From an uncultured Bilophila sp. (lineage in GTDB: Bacteria; Desulfobacterota; Desulfovibrionia; Desulfovibrionales; Desulfovibrionaceae), in the NCBI GenBank assembly GCA_902373525.1, contig CABKMN010000072.1, positions 1-11,086 on the forward strand: a stretch of 11,086 bases of DNA. The letters are read 5' to 3'. Shown one piece after another: positions 5,092 to 11,086 of the stretch (position 1 is the first letter of the stretch; every line of letters begins with the position of its first letter). The notes under the pieces were generated by a model. The model was not told where the DNA came from. It made no database searches and saw nothing but the letters and a program-made list of their open reading frames with translations. Made by a program: the position numbers and the translations under genes.

Positions 5092-5408
5092 GGTTTCCTC
5101 GTGGTTGGTGCTTGGCGGCTCGCGAAGAGCCGCGGGGAGAAGGCCCGGCGTCGGGGATTCCCCCGTGGCCCCCGGTTGGCGGGGCATGCCGGAACCGTTC
5201 GGAAAGGCGTCCTGTCGGAGAACGCCTTAACCGTCAAAGAAAGGTCACTCGTCGGACGCGGGCATGACCCGCATCAGGAAGAACGCAGGGTTCGTCCTTT
5301 CGCGCAACGGGAATTCCCGGCGACCTTCCCGCCGGTTGAAGTCCGGGCGGGAACCGGGGAGGGCGTTTCGTCCGATAGGGTCCTCCTCCGGTTCTTCCCT
5401 ACTTCCTG
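5092..5408 (-). other. purC-fabI intergenic region with several inverted repeats
   Basis: No gene is seen here. Inverted repeats are GCGGCTC/GAGCCGC at 5115-5133 (loop GCGAA), about 15 bases upstream of the fabI ribosome-binding site; AAGGCGT/ACGCCTT at 5204-5228; GCGGG/CCCGC at 5258-5272; and TTCCCGCC/GGCGGGAA at 5326-5353. The last could end the purC transcript but has no U-run. A TTGACG box (minus strand, near 5235) has no convincing -10. The fabI promoter is presumably in this stretch; the repeat at 5258-5272 is a candidate operator shape only. Confidence 0.4.
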
Positions 5409-6305
5409 TTAGAGAGCAAGCTCGGAGCCGGTCAGAATGCGGTAGGCTTCGAGATATTTGTTCTGGGTGGCTTCAACGACTTCCTTGGGCAGGGCGGGCG
5501 GCGGCGGGGTCTTGTCCCAGGGCTGGGCGGACAGCCAGTCGCGCAGGTACTGCTTGTCGAAGCTCGGCTGGCTCTGTCCGGCCTTGTAGCCCGCGGCGGG
5601 CCAGAAGCGGGAGGAGTCGGGAGTCAGCACTTCGTCGATGAGGGTCAGCTCGCCGTTGACCATGCCGAACTCGAATTTGGTGTCGGCGATGATGATGCCG
5701 CGGCTTTCGGCCCAGGCGCGGGCTTCCTTGAAGATGGTCAGGGCGAGGTTTTCCACCTTGTCCGCGAGGTCCTGTCCGAGGATTTCGGCGGCGCGGGCTC
5801 TGGAGATGTTTTCGTCGTGTTCGCCGAGTTCGGCCTTGGTGGACGGGGTGAACAGGGGCTCTTCGAGGCGGGCGGACTCCAGCAGGCCCTCGGGCAGCTT
5901 GTAGCCGCAGACGGAACCGGTGGCCTTGTAGTCCTTCCAGCCGGAACCGGTGATGTAGCCGCGCACGATGCATTCGATCGGCAGGGGCTTGGCTTTCTTG
6001 ACGAGGACGGCGCGGCCTTCCAGTTCGTCACGATAGGGAGCGAGCGCGGCGGGGAATTTGTCCACGTCGCTTTCGATGAGGTGGTTCTTCACGAGATGCG
6101 CGAACTTCTTCATCCAGAACAGGGTGATCTGGTTGAGGATGACGCCCTTGTAGGGAACCGGTTCGCTCATGATCACGTCGAAGGCCGACATGCGGTCCGT
6201 GGTGACGATGAGCAGGGTGGCGTCGTCGATATCGTAGATATCGCGGACTTTGCCCCGGTTGAGCAAGGGGAATTCCTTGATGTTGGTTTGGGTCGTGACT
6301 TTCAT
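5409..6305 (-). CDS. purC: phosphoribosylaminoimidazole-succinocarboxamide synthase (SAICAR synthetase)
   Basis: A 298-residue PurC, which joins aspartate to CAIR with ATP in purine synthesis. It is the long form (close in length to yeast Ade1) rather than the roughly 237-residue E. coli form. Visible motifs are the N-terminal RGKVRDIYDI (residues 17-26) and TDRMSAFDV (36-44), the central PIECIVRGYITGSGWKDY with the family Gly-Ser-Gly-Trp, then IIADTKFEFG and LIDEVLTPDSSRFWP, which hold the conserved acidic residues for Mg and substrate. ATG 6305 is supported by AAAGGA about 7 bases upstream and the typical start of the family; the longer open frame overlaps hisD and is not used. It follows hisD by 46 bases on the same strand, so the two are probably co-transcribed. 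Confidence 0.95.
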   Translation of the reverse strand: MKVTTQTNIKEFPLLNRGKVRDIYDIDDATLLIVTTDRMSAFDVIMSEPVPYKGVILNQITLFWMKKFAHLVKNHLIESDVDKFPAALAPYRDELEGRAVLVKKAKPLPIECIVRGYITGSGWKDYKATGSVCGYKLPEGLLESARLEEPLFTPSTKAELGEHDENISRARAAEILGQDLADKVENLALTIFKEARAWAESRGIIIADTKFEFGMVNGELTLIDEVLTPDSSRFWPAAGYKAGQSQPSFDKQYLRDWLSAQPWDKTPPPPALPKEVVEATQNKYLEAYRILTGSELAL

Positions 6306-6351
6306 GTGACGTCCTTTGGGCGTTGCCGCGGGTTGAACGTTGACGAAAAGG

Positions 6352-7653
6352 TTATCGCTTCCGGCATTCCATGGAACGGGCATGGGCTTCGAGCTGTTCC
6401 ATGCGGGCCAGCCGGGCCACGGCGTCGGCGCTGGCGCTCGCGAAGGCGCGGCTGGCGGCGATGACGCTGGTGCGTTTGCAGAAGGTCTGCACGGAAAGGG
6501 CCGAGGAAAACCGGGCGGTGCCGAGTGTGGGCAACACATGGTTCGGCCCGGCGAAGTAGTCGCCGAGCGGCTCGGGCGCGTAGGGGCCGAGGAAGACCGC
6601 GCCCGCATGGCGGATGCGGGGTAGCACGGACCACGGGTCGCGCATGAGCACTTCGAGGTGTTCCGGGGCCACGCGGTTGGCGAGGGCGACGGCGGCGTCC
6701 ATGTCCGGGACGAGGACGACCGCGCTCCAGTCGGCCAGCGATTTGCGGACGATCTCCGCGCGGGGCAGGGTAGAGGACTGGCGGTCCAGCTCGGCGATGA
6801 CGGCGCGGGCGAGCTCCACGTTGTCCGTGATGCAGATGGCGGAGGCCAGCGCGTCGTGCTCGGCCTGCGACAGCATGTCCGCGGCGAGCCATTCGGGGTT
6901 GGCGGAATCGTCGGCGAGGACGAGCACTTCGCTCGGACCCGCGATCATGTCGATGGCGACCCGGCCCTGTACGAGCCGTTTGGCGGTGGTCACCCAGATG
7001 TTGCCGGGACCGGCGATGACGTCCACCGGGGCCACGGTTTCGGTGCCGTAGGCGAGGGCGGCGATGGCCCACGCCCCGCCCATGCGGTAGATTTCCTTCA
7101 CGCCGAGCAGGTGGGCGGCGGCGAGGATATGCGGATTGAGGGTGCCGTCGGCGCGCGGGGGCGTGACGACCGCGATGTCGCGGACGCCCGCGACCTGTGC
7201 GGGGATGGCGGTCATGAGCAGGCTGGAGATGAGCGGCGTGTTGCCGCCGCGTCCGCCGGGGACGTACAGGCCCGCGCGGTCCACGGCTTCGATCTTCTGT
7301 CCGAGGATCGTGCCGTCGTCGCGGGTGACGAACCACGAGCGGTCTTTCTGCGCTTCATGAAAGGCGCGGATGTTGGCGGCGGCCCGCCTGATGCAGTCAA
7401 GGCTTTCGGCGGGGAGTTCGGCGGCGGCCCGCTCCGGCGCTTCGGCGGGCACGCGCAGAGGCGGCCGCATGTCCGGGCAGTCGAAACGGCGGACATAGTC
7501 GAGCACGGCCTTGTCGCCGTCCTTGCGCACGGCGTCCAGCATGGCGCGGACGTCCGCCTCCACGTTCTGTTCGGGGTTGTCGCGGTTCGCCAGCAGGTGC
7601 AGCAGCTCGGGCCACATCGCTTCGGACGTCAGCGACAGCAAACGGCAAGTCAT
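6352..7653 (-). CDS. hisD: histidinol dehydrogenase
   Basis: A 433-residue HisD, which oxidises L-histidinol to L-histidine in two NAD-dependent steps; length matches the family (about 430). The zinc ligands known in E. coli (Gln259, His262, Asp360, His419) correspond to Gln263 and His266 in LSQAEHD, Asp365 in GDYFAGPNH, and His424 in LEAHARSM. The catalytic Glu-His pair is at 331-332 (APEHLE). Other signatures are YVPGGRGGNTPLISS (130-144), MGGAWAIAALAYGTE and AGPGNIWVTTAKR. ATG 7653 has AAGGAG 5 bases upstream. No other his gene is in the window, so the histidine pathway is scattered here; pairing with purC may reflect the shared need for PRPP-derived intermediates, which is inference. Confidence 0.96.
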   Translation of the reverse strand: MTCRLLSLTSEAMWPELLHLLANRDNPEQNVEADVRAMLDAVRKDGDKAVLDYVRRFDCPDMRPPLRVPAEAPERAAAELPAESLDCIRRAAANIRAFHEAQKDRSWFVTRDDGTILGQKIEAVDRAGLYVPGGRGGNTPLISSLLMTAIPAQVAGVRDIAVVTPPRADGTLNPHILAAAHLLGVKEIYRMGGAWAIAALAYGTETVAPVDVIAGPGNIWVTTAKRLVQGRVAIDMIAGPSEVLVLADDSANPEWLAADMLSQAEHDALASAICITDNVELARAVIAELDRQSSTLPRAEIVRKSLADWSAVVLVPDMDAAVALANRVAPEHLEVLMRDPWSVLPRIRHAGAVFLGPYAPEPLGDYFAGPNHVLPTLGTARFSSALSVQTFCKRTSVIAASRAFASASADAVARLARMEQLEAHARSMECRKR

Positions 7654-7668
7654 GATGACTCCTTAAGG

Positions 7669-7705
7669 GGCTTCCGGGCGGAAGCCGTTCCGGGACGTTT
7701 CCCGG
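7669..7705 (-). other. two tandem hairpins in the hisD leader
   Basis: GGCTTCC/GGAAGCC (7669-7686, loop GGGC, 7 bp) and CCGGGA/TCCCGG (7690-7705, loop CGTT, 6 bp) lie between the probable hisD promoter and its ribosome-binding site. They could act on mRNA stability or attenuation. No His-codon leader peptide is visible, so this is not a classical his attenuator. Confidence 0.4.
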
Positions 7706-7728
7706 CGAGGCATTGTTGAGAACAGGTG

Positions 7729-7757
7729 AGTTTAGAGCAGGAACGTTTGAAAGTCGA
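7729..7757 (-). promoter_or_regulatory. possible hisD-purC promoter
   Basis: On the minus strand TCGACT (7752-7757) and TAAACT (7729-7734) are separated by 17 bases, each a 4/6 match to the sigma-70 boxes. The start would fall near 7722, about 70 bases before hisD. The mrcA promoter must lie in the same 250-base divergent gap, but no good plus-strand match was found. Confidence 0.35.
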
Positions 7758-7904
7758 GTCTTGAGGCCGCCGTTTCCGAACGCGGCCCGCAGCCGGGGCC
7801 GATGCGGAGAGGGGGCTTCGGGGTGGGGACGTTTCCGGGCTTTTCCTTTGGGGCCCCGAACGGCGGTCTTTACGCAAAGGCGGAAACAGGGTATCGCCTT
7901 GGTC

Positions 7905-10259
7905 ATGAAAAAAGTGTTTTTCTTCTTCGGTGTGCTGGTGGCCCTCGGCCTTGCGGCTCTGGCCGGCATCTATTTCTGGGCTGTCCGGGATTTGCCGGGA
8001 TTTACCCGTATCGCCGACTACCGGCCTTCGCTTACGACCACCGTTCTGGCGCGTGACGGAAGCGTGATCGGCTATTTCTACCGGGAAAACCGGTTCCTCA
8101 TCTCGCTCGATCAGATGCCCAAGATGCTCCCCAGAGCCTTTCTGGCCGCGGAAGACGCCGAGTTTTACGAACATGAGGGCGTGAACCCGGTCGCCATCTT
8201 CCGCGCCTTTCTGATCAACCTCCAGTCCGGCACCAAGCGGCAGGGCGGCAGCACCATCACCCAGCAGGTGATCAAGCGTCTGGTCCTGACGCCCGAGCGC
8301 AGCTACGAGCGCAAGATCAAGGAAGCGATCCTCGCCTATCGGCTGGAACACTACCTTTCCAAAGACGAAATTCTGACTATCTATCTGAATCAGACCTTCC
8401 TCGGCGCCAATGCCTACGGCGTGGAGGCGGCGGCCCGGACCTATTTCGGGAAGCACGCCAAGGACCTTACGCTGGCGGAGTGCGCGATCATCGCGGGGCT
8501 GCCCAAGGCGCCGTCCGACTACAATCCCTATCGTGATCCTCAGGCGGCCATCGGACGCCAGCATTATGTGCTGCGTCGTCTGCGCGAGCTGAACTGGATC
8601 ACCGAGGCCGAGTACGACGCCGCGCTCAAGCAGCCGTTGGTCTTCAGGCAGATGGCGGACGGGATGGGGCGTCAGGGCGCGTGGTATCTGGAAGAGGTGC
8701 GGCGTCAGCTCATCGATCTGTTCAGCGAGGAGAACGCCAAGCGGCTCGGCATCGATCTGCCCGTGTACGGCGAGGAGGCGGTGTACCAGATGGGCTTCAC
8801 CGTACGGACGGCCATGGAGCCTTCGGCGCAGATGGCCGCCGACGAGGCGTTGCGTTCGGGGCTGGAGAATTTCAGCCGCCGTCAGGGCTGGCAGGGTCCG
8901 GTGGAAAAGATTCCCCCGGCGAAGCTCAAGGAACGCCTCGAAAAATCGCATTTCACGCCCGACATGCTGGTCAACGGCGAGCACGTCAAGGGCATCGTCA
9001 CCCGACTGACGGACAAGGGCGCGGACATCCGGCTCGGCAAGTACGCCGGGTTCATTGACAACGCCCGCCTGAGCTGGGCGAAGAAGAGCCTCCGCAGCAA
9101 GCAGAAGTTCCTCGAATCCGGGGACGTGGTCTGGGTCGCGGCGGTCAGCGATCCCAAGAAGCCCTACAATCCCGACGAGGTCGAGCCGGACAAGCCCATT
9201 CCCCTGTCGCTCCAGATCGTTCCCGAGATTCAGGGCGCGCTGGTTTCCATCGAGCCGCAGAACGGCGACGTGGTGGCGATGGTCGGCGGCTACAGCTTCC
9301 GGGACAGCCAGTTCAACCGCGCCACGCAGGCGTACCGGCAGCCGGGTTCCTCCTTCAAGCCGATCGTCTATTCCGCCGCGCTGGACAACGGGTTCACCGC
9401 CGCCTCCGTCCTGCTGGACGCGCCGGTGGTGCAGTTCCTCGAAAGCGGCGACGTATGGCGTCCGAGCAACTACGAGAAGAACTTCAAGGGGCCGCTCCTG
9501 CTCCGCACGGCGCTGGCGCTGTCCCGCAACCTGTGCACCATCCGCGTGGTGCAGCAGATGGGCGTCAAGAAGGTCATCGAGCGGGCCAAGGACCTCGAAC
9601 TTGAGCCGCATTTCCCCGAAGTGCTGTCGGTCAGCCTCGGCGCGGTGGCGGTCACTCCGCTGAACATGACGCAGGCCTATACGGCCTTCGCCAACGGCGG
9701 CATGGTCAGCAAGGCGCGGTTCATCCTGTCGGTGAAGAACTTCTGGGGCGAGTCCATTTACGAGTCGCAACCCGACCTGCGCGACGCGCTCACCCCGCAG
9801 AACGCTTATGTGATGTCCTATCTGCTCAAGGAAGTGGTGAACGCGGGCACGGCGGCCAAGGCCAAGGTGCTCGGGGTTCCGCTCGCGGGCAAGACCGGCA
9901 CCAGCAACGACTGGAAGGACGCGTGGTTCATCGGCTTTACGCCGCATCTCGTGACCGGGATGTACGTCGGGTACGACCAGCCCCGGACGATGGGGCGCAG
10001 CGGTACGGGCGGCGGCACGGCGCTGCCGATCTTCATCGAGTACGCGAAGTCGGCGTTGAAAGCCTATCCGCCGGACGATTTCGACGTACCGGACGGCATT
10101 TCCTTCGCGAACGTGGACCCCACCAGCGGGCACCTCGTGAGCGGCGGCGGGCTGCGTTTGCCCTTCTACACCGGCACCGAACCCGGTTCCAGCACCTCCG
10201 AGGAGGCCATCTCCGGCGTCAACACGCGCGGCGAGGACTTGTTGAAGCAGATGTTTTAA
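7905..10259 (+). CDS. mrcA: class A penicillin-binding protein 1A (transglycosylase-transpeptidase)
   Basis: A 784-residue bifunctional peptidoglycan synthase. One membrane anchor (residues 4-24) is followed by the GT51 domain: EDAEFYEHEGVNP with catalytic Glu83, GGSTITQQ (115-121), and KIKEAILAYRLE with Glu140. A middle region (about 290-435) is followed by the transpeptidase domain with Ser482-x-x-Lys485 (PGSSFKP), SRN at 540-542 and KTGTS at 663-667. It polymerises lipid II and cross-links the glycan in the periplasm; beta-lactams acylate Ser482. The frame is open back to 7713, but the upstream part is arginine/glycine-rich and lacks a ribosome-binding site. ATG 7905 gives a typical anchor; TTG 7899 (MVMKK) is an alternative that is better spaced from the AGGG at 7887-7890. 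Confidence 0.95.
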   Translation: MKKVFFFFGVLVALGLAALAGIYFWAVRDLPGFTRIADYRPSLTTTVLARDGSVIGYFYRENRFLISLDQMPKMLPRAFLAAEDAEFYEHEGVNPVAIFRAFLINLQSGTKRQGGSTITQQVIKRLVLTPERSYERKIKEAILAYRLEHYLSKDEILTIYLNQTFLGANAYGVEAAARTYFGKHAKDLTLAECAIIAGLPKAPSDYNPYRDPQAAIGRQHYVLRRLRELNWITEAEYDAALKQPLVFRQMADGMGRQGAWYLEEVRRQLIDLFSEENAKRLGIDLPVYGEEAVYQMGFTVRTAMEPSAQMAADEALRSGLENFSRRQGWQGPVEKIPPAKLKERLEKSHFTPDMLVNGEHVKGIVTRLTDKGADIRLGKYAGFIDNARLSWAKKSLRSKQKFLESGDVVWVAAVSDPKKPYNPDEVEPDKPIPLSLQIVPEIQGALVSIEPQNGDVVAMVGGYSFRDSQFNRATQAYRQPGSSFKPIVYSAALDNGFTAASVLLDAPVVQFLESGDVWRPSNYEKNFKGPLLLRTALALSRNLCTIRVVQQMGVKKVIERAKDLELEPHFPEVLSVSLGAVAVTPLNMTQAYTAFANGGMVSKARFILSVKNFWGESIYESQPDLRDALTPQNAYVMSYLLKEVVNAGTAAKAKVLGVPLAGKTGTSNDWKDAWFIGFTPHLVTGMYVGYDQPRTMGRSGTGGGTALPIFIEYAKSALKAYPPDDFDVPDGISFANVDPTSGHLVSGGGLRLPFYTGTEPGSSTSEEAISGVNTRGEDLLKQMF

Positions 10260-10274
10260 CTGCATGAAACGTCT

Positions 10275-10312
10275 GGGAAGGGGAACCTTTCTGTAGAAAG
10301 GCCTCCCTTCCC
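10275..10312. repeat. purine-rich hairpin after mrcA, same design as the element at 4-59
   Basis: Arms 10275-10292 and 10295-10312 pair over 18 positions with two mismatches and one G-U, around GT. The order GGGAAGGGG, AA, CCTTTCT-GT-AGAAAGG mirrors the element at the left edge. It starts 15 bases after the mrcA stop and lacks a T-run. It may protect or end the mrcA mRNA ahead of the strong terminator at 10358. Confidence 0.65.
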
Positions 10313-10357
10313 CGCACCCTCAGCCTCCTTTTCCCAAGACGTTCAGGTTTCTGAATC

Positions 10358-10414
10358 CCTGTTCGCGGCGTGCCCTTATCGATTGAGGGAACGCCGCGAA
10401 CAGGAGTTTTTTTT
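10358..10414 (+). terminator. strong intrinsic terminator downstream of mrcA
   Basis: CCTGTTCGCGGCGT (10358-10371) pairs perfectly with 10391-10404, one G-A mismatch follows, and CCCT/AGGG extends the stem; the loop is TATCGATTG. AG and eight T (10407-10414) follow. This is the real end of the mrcA transcript and isolates the next gene. Confidence 0.93.
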
Positions 10415-10480
10415 GAAAGGTGGAAAGGGAGCGGGAGCAGACGGGAGCGGTCAGGACACTGGTGAAAAGGGAGGGAGCAT

Positions 10481-10918
10481 ATGGAAAAGGTTTTTTATTT
10501 GCTGTTGATGCTTGCGGCGGGCCTGCTGTTCGGGCTTCAATCGCCGATCAACGCGCAGTTGAGCCGTTCCGTGGGGGTGCTTGAGGGGAGTTTTCTTTCG
10601 TTTCTGGGCGGTACGCTGGCCCTCGGGATCGCCATGCTCCTGTTCGGCAAGGGGCACATCGGCGGCGTCTTCGGCGTTCCGGCGTGGCAGTTGGTCGGCG
10701 GGCTGCTCGGGGCCGCGGTGGTGTTCAATACCATCCTGTGCGTCCCCCACATCGGAGTCCTGCCGACCCTGATGGCGATGATCCTCGGCAACCTGATCAT
10801 GGGTTGCCTCATCGACCATTGCGGCTGGTTCGGCATCCCCGTAACCCTAGTTACGTGGCGGCGGGCTCTGGGCGTCCTGCTGGTTTTGCTCGGTCTGCTG
10901 CTGGCCTTCAAACGCTGA
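10481..10918 (+). CDS. YdcZ/DUF606-family small membrane transporter-like protein
   Basis: A 145-residue, strongly hydrophobic protein with about five predicted membrane segments (4-22, 36-56, 70-88, 92-112, 128-143), the length and layout of the YdcZ/DUF606 family. This family resembles half of an EamA drug/metabolite transporter and probably works as a dimer or paired with a second copy. Family-like features are INAQLSR (23-29), the SFLGGT turn (40-45), and IDHCGWFGIP (111-120). Substrate unknown. ATG 10481 follows a GGGAGGGAG purine tract at about 10469-10477. It sits between two strong terminators, so it is likely monocistronic, but no promoter was recognised in 10415-10468. No second DUF606 gene is in the window. 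Confidence 0.8.
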   Translation: MEKVFYLLLMLAAGLLFGLQSPINAQLSRSVGVLEGSFLSFLGGTLALGIAMLLFGKGHIGGVFGVPAWQLVGGLLGAAVVFNTILCVPHIGVLPTLMAMILGNLIMGCLIDHCGWFGIPVTLVTWRRALGVLLVLLGLLLAFKR

Positions 10919-10964
10919 CCTTCGTCCGATTATCCTCCTCTTTTCCTCTTTTCTCCATACACGA

Positions 10965-10999
10965 AAGGCCGTCCGAAAATTTCGGGCGGCCTTGTTTTT
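10965..10999 (+). terminator. intrinsic terminator of the DUF606 gene
   Basis: AAGGCCGTCCGAA pairs with TTCGGGCGGCCTT (10965-10993, one G-U) around a short A/T loop, followed by G and five T (10995-10999). The remaining bases to 11086 contain no gene that I can support. Confidence 0.88.
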
Positions 11000-11086
11000 C
11001 CACAGGCAACGGGAAGAGCGCGCGGCAGGGATTCGATAAAGACAAAAGTCTTAGGAAGATGAGGGGATAGGGGTACGGGGGAAGGG

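Noticed and set aside
5092..5187. 32-residue N-terminal extension of FabI
   Set aside because: FabI proteins begin a few residues before the GVANNRS motif, and ATG 5091 has its own ribosome-binding site.
4195..5412. 405-codon plus-strand frame opposite fabI
   Set aside because: Antisense shadow of fabI and its leader; Gly/Val/Asp-rich with no domain.
6306..6608. N-terminal extension of purC into hisD
   Set aside because: The extension reads as an out-of-frame shadow of hisD; ATG 6305 has a ribosome-binding site and the normal family start.
7713..7904. 64-residue N-terminal extension of the penicillin-binding protein
   Set aside because: It would place the membrane anchor in the interior and has Arg/Gly-rich shadow composition without a ribosome-binding site.
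7650..10265. An 871-codon open frame antisense to mrcA
   Set aside because: It mirrors the codon pattern of a GC-rich gene on the other strand, has no recognisable domain, and overlaps a PBP1A with all catalytic motifs intact.
1..11086. CRISPR array, tRNA, rRNA or insertion sequence
   Set aside because: No regularly spaced repeats, cloverleaf, rRNA-like sequence or transposase frame was seen on either strand.

Overview
The window is a gene-dense, GC-rich stretch of bacterial chromosome made of housekeeping genes. It looks like a Gram-negative, probably anaerobic bacterium, and a sulfate-reducer-like deltaproteobacterium (Desulfovibrionaceae type) is my best inference. The reasons are the GC content, the mix of genes, an in-frame UGA that reads as selenocysteine, and GC-rich hairpins at gene ends. 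No rRNA, tRNA, CRISPR array, phage gene or insertion sequence was seen.

Layout: (1) 66-2823, minus strand: pyrR, then rarA and plsC. The last two are only 12 bases apart; the group ends at a 27-bp perfect inverted repeat at the left edge. (2) 3003-4155, plus strand: two tandem paralogs of the IscA/HesB iron-sulfur family. The first has the usual GGCSG cysteine. The second has UGA at exactly that position, followed by a SECIS-like hairpin, and ends in two tandem terminators. (3) 4161-5091, minus strand: fabI, followed 2 bases later by an overlooked 43-residue membrane miniprotein with a CPCC motif, then a terminator. (4) 5092-5408: a gene-free leader/trailer region with inverted repeats. (5) 5409-7653, minus strand: hisD then purC, probably one transcript. 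(6) 7905-10259, plus strand: a class A penicillin-binding protein (mrcA/PBP1A). (7) 10481-10918, plus strand: a small YdcZ/DUF606-type membrane protein with its own terminator.

The genes serve unrelated core tasks: phospholipid and fatty-acid synthesis (plsC, fabI), purine, pyrimidine and histidine metabolism (purC, pyrR, hisD), replication-fork maintenance (rarA) and peptidoglycan synthesis (mrcA). The unusual part is the HesB-like pair at 3216-4085. The Sec copy would be missed or split by ordinary gene callers (stop at 3852, false restart at 3873). Its UGA, its hairpin and its Cys-encoding twin in the same window support each other. HesB-like selenoproteins are an established family; the side-by-side Cys/Sec pair with Gly/Ser/Cys-rich tails is the point worth following up.
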